From contig DALC01000034.1 in NCBI GenBank assembly GCA_002499325.1, positions 1 to 9,056 of the forward strand: DNA of 9,056 bases. Reading direction: 5' to 3'. How positions within the stretch are numbered: the stretch's first letter is position 1; every line of letters begins with the position of its first letter. The position numbers and the translations under genes were made by a program. Shown here in pieces: positions 7,591-9,056 of this stretch. The notes below the pieces were generated by a model. The model was given only the letters and a program-made list of their open reading frames with translations. It did not search any database and was not told where the DNA came from. Source of the DNA: Euryarchaeota archaeon UBA538 (lineage in GTDB: Archaea; Thermoplasmatota; Poseidoniia; Poseidoniales; Thalassarchaeaceae).

Positions 7591-8322
7591 ATGAGAGACA
7601 TGGCCAAGCCGAGGTTTGTATTTCTACTATTGAAGGAGCATCCGTACGGTCGTGAGATGCTTCAGCAGATACTCTCAGCGGGCTATTCTCCTGAGATGAT
7701 CATTGAGGAGGACTCTCCAGTGGCTGATGAAGAGAGGGAGAAGTTTCTAAAGAGGATTGAGGGTAACGAAATAGCTCCTACTATCGATGAGTTATCGGTT
7801 GGAAACGGAATTCCAGTAGTTACGGTTCCGATTCATAATTCCTCCGAGGTCATGCCACACATCGAAGGAATGGATCTTGATCTAGTTGTATTTGGAGGAA
7901 CCAGGATAATCAGAGGAGAGATACTTGATTTCCCGAATGATGGAGTTGTCAATTCACACCCTGGACTTCTTCCAGAATGTAGGGGATCTGCATCTCCGGC
8001 ATGGTCTGTTTATCATGACATTCGAGTAGGGTCAACATGTCACTTCTGTGATAATGGAATTGATACTGGGGAAATTCTACTGAGGAGAGAGTTCCCCGTG
8101 AAGCGTGGTATGACGTATGAGGACCTTTGCTATGGGACACTAGTTCTTTCAGGAGTGTTGATGAAGGAGGCACTAATTGCATATGACAAGGGAGAGTGGA
8201 CAGAGATGCGCCGTCCACAGGGAGCTAGCGACTTCCCAACATTTAGGAACGCTCCGGAGGAAGTGCTCGAAGTGGTCAGAGAAAAACTCAGTAAACAGCA
8301 ATATGAACACTACATTGATTAG
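7591..8322 (+). CDS. Stand-alone formyltransferase-domain protein (Formyl_trans_N family)
   Basis: The 243-residue protein has the fold of enzymes that transfer formyl from N10-formyltetrahydrofolate, such as GART (purN), methionyl-tRNA formyltransferase (Fmt) and sugar-amine formyltransferases. The catalytic Asn-His-Asp set is present: N121 and H123 in VVNSHPGLLPECRGS (119-133) and D158 in DNGIDTGEIL (154-163). LDLVVFGGTRII (96-107) is the preceding strand-loop. The N-terminal half is longer than in GART, with an acidic segment (about 39-60). After the catalytic domain there is only a short tail (GASDFPTFRNAPEEV, 211-225) and no Fmt C-terminal OB domain. Fmt is therefore unlikely, and initiator formylation is not expected in archaea. 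The acceptor is unknown; a small amine or amino sugar is possible. The gene has its own promoter and is followed 8 nt later by the SDR gene, so the two probably form an operon. Confidence 0.83.
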   Translation: MRDMAKPRFVFLLLKEHPYGREMLQQILSAGYSPEMIIEEDSPVADEEREKFLKRIEGNEIAPTIDELSVGNGIPVVTVPIHNSSEVMPHIEGMDLDLVVFGGTRIIRGEILDFPNDGVVNSHPGLLPECRGSASPAWSVYHDIRVGSTCHFCDNGIDTGEILLRREFPVKRGMTYEDLCYGTLVLSGVLMKEALIAYDKGEWTEMRRPQGASDFPTFRNAPEEVLEVVREKLSKQQYEHYID

Positions 8323-8327
8323 GTGAT
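8322..8327 (+). promoter_or_regulatory. Ribosome binding site GGTGAT before the SDR gene
   Basis: GGTGAT overlaps the last base of the formyltransferase stop codon and ends 3 nt before ATG 8331. Sequence and spacing are identical to the site before the flavoprotein gene. The tight packing suggests translational coupling between the formyltransferase and the SDR. Confidence 0.6.
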
Positions 8328-8330
8328 AAA

Positions 8331-9056
8331 ATGGAAAAAAATCTCTTGGGACGTGATTTCCCCTTTGCCGATGGTATCCTCGATGGAAAGACAGCTTTGG
8401 TATGTGGGGCCTCCAAAGGAATTGGGAGAGCTACGGCATTGGTCCTGGCAAGGGCTGGATGTAGAGTCATAGCATGCGCGAGATCTGTCGAGGAACTCGA
8501 GTCTCTTATCGAAGAAATGCATGGATTCGGTCATGAAAAACTAGTATTGGATATGGAGAGTTTGGAGGGAATTTCTTCTTCAGTTTCAGATTTGGATTCT
8601 GTGGATATATTGGTTAATAACTCCGGTGGCCCTCCCGGGGGGCCATTACTAGATAATTCGATAGAGGATTTTGAGGGGCCGTTCGCCAGGCACCTACATG
8701 CTTCCCATATCCTGACTAGGGAGCTCGTACCAGGGATGGAGAAGTCTGGAAGTGGCAGGATTGTAAATATCATTTCCACATCAGTTAGGGAGCCCATTGA
8801 CAATATAGGACTCTCAAACACTTTGAGGGGAGCTATGGCATCGTGGTCTAAGTCTCTGTCTAGAGAATTACCAGCTTGTATCACGATCAACAATATCCTC
8901 CCCGGATTCACCGATACCGATAGGCTAGGCTCCCTTGCCAGTTCTATTTCATCTAAGACAGGTAAGAGGGTGGAAGAAGTTCAGGAAAACTGGATTAATA
9001 GCGTTCCAATTCAGAGGCTGATCGATCCTCTGGAGACGGCAATTGCAGTCGCGTGG
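8331..9056 (+). CDS. Short-chain dehydrogenase/reductase (SDR) with atypical active site (3' end outside window)
   Basis: The frame is open to the right edge, giving 242 residues of a family that usually has about 250-265. The protein has the SDR NAD(P)-binding motif CGASKGIG (25-32), NNSGG (96-100, the NNAG equivalent), the strand RIVNIISTS (143-151) carrying candidate catalytic Ser149 or Ser151, and NNILPGFTDT (187-196). Where a classical SDR has YxxxK, this one reads SNTLR (162-166), so Tyr becomes Ser and Lys becomes Arg. A subgroup of FabG-like SDRs carries this SNxxR form. From memory, close relatives occur in Bacteroidetes, some within kynurenine (3-hydroxyanthranilate) degradation clusters; this was not checked. 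It either uses another catalytic scheme or has a different reaction. It starts 8 nt after the formyltransferase stop with GGTGAT as ribosome binding site. An A7 run covers codons 2-4. Substrate unknown. Confidence 0.88.
   Translation, partial: MEKNLLGRDFPFADGILDGKTALVCGASKGIGRATALVLARAGCRVIACARSVEELESLIEEMHGFGHEKLVLDMESLEGISSSVSDLDSVDILVNNSGGPPGGPLLDNSIEDFEGPFARHLHASHILTRELVPGMEKSGSGRIVNIISTSVREPIDNIGLSNTLRGAMASWSKSLSRELPACITINNILPGFTDTDRLGSLASSISSKTGKRVEEVQENWINSVPIQRLIDPLETAIAVAW

Noticed and set aside
8531..8911. 126-codon minus-strand frame inside the SDR gene
   Set aside because: The plus strand there encodes unmistakable SDR motifs. The minus frame has no recognisable domain and is a shadow.
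1..9056. Search by eye for tRNA genes, CRISPR repeats, insertion-sequence ends and long direct repeats
   Set aside because: Nearly every base is in a supported gene, the spacers are 105 bp or shorter, and none of these elements was seen.

Overview
The window looks like chromosomal DNA from an uncultured marine archaeon, most likely Euryarchaeota of the Marine Group II (Poseidoniales) type. The reasons are a LonB protease with two membrane helices inserted in its AAA+ domain, an archaeal-type tRNA m1A methyltransferase (TrmI), a short archaeal/eukaryotic-type AspRS, TATA-like boxes about 27 nt upstream of start codons, oligo-T terminators, and a very large surface protein with a Pro-rich, Trp/Tyr-rich cytoplasmic tail. 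The lineage is inferred from gene content; no search was run.

Layout. Minus strand, positions 1-4483: the N-terminal part of lonB (cut by the left edge), preceded by a 1059-codon gene for a secreted, membrane-anchored surface protein. That protein has an extracytoplasmic thioredoxin-like domain (WCGPC), a series of Ig/cadherin/CARDB-like beta domains, one C-terminal membrane helix and a short cytoplasmic tail. A T8 tract separates the two genes. A 105-bp divergent promoter region (4484-4588) separates the minus-strand genes from the plus-strand genes.

Plus strand, 4589-9056: trmI (GTG start), aspS, a flavin-reductase-like flavoprotein, a hairpin plus T7 terminator, then a new promoter followed by a stand-alone formyltransferase-domain protein and a short-chain dehydrogenase/reductase (SDR) cut by the right edge. 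trmI and aspS are translation genes. The last three look like accessory metabolism. To my memory, the flavoprotein and the SDR resemble families common in marine Bacteroidetes, so horizontal acquisition is possible.

The genes suggest two ways of starting translation. Genes behind a TATA-like box about 27 nt upstream of the start codon (surface protein, formyltransferase) look leaderless. The internal genes for the flavoprotein and the SDR both carry GGTGAT exactly 3 nt before ATG. Almost all of the window is coding. I see no tRNA, rRNA, CRISPR array, insertion sequence or long repeat. No clearly new multi-gene system is visible. The most unusual points are the surface protein's architecture and changed catalytic-motif residues in AspRS, TrmI and the SDR.
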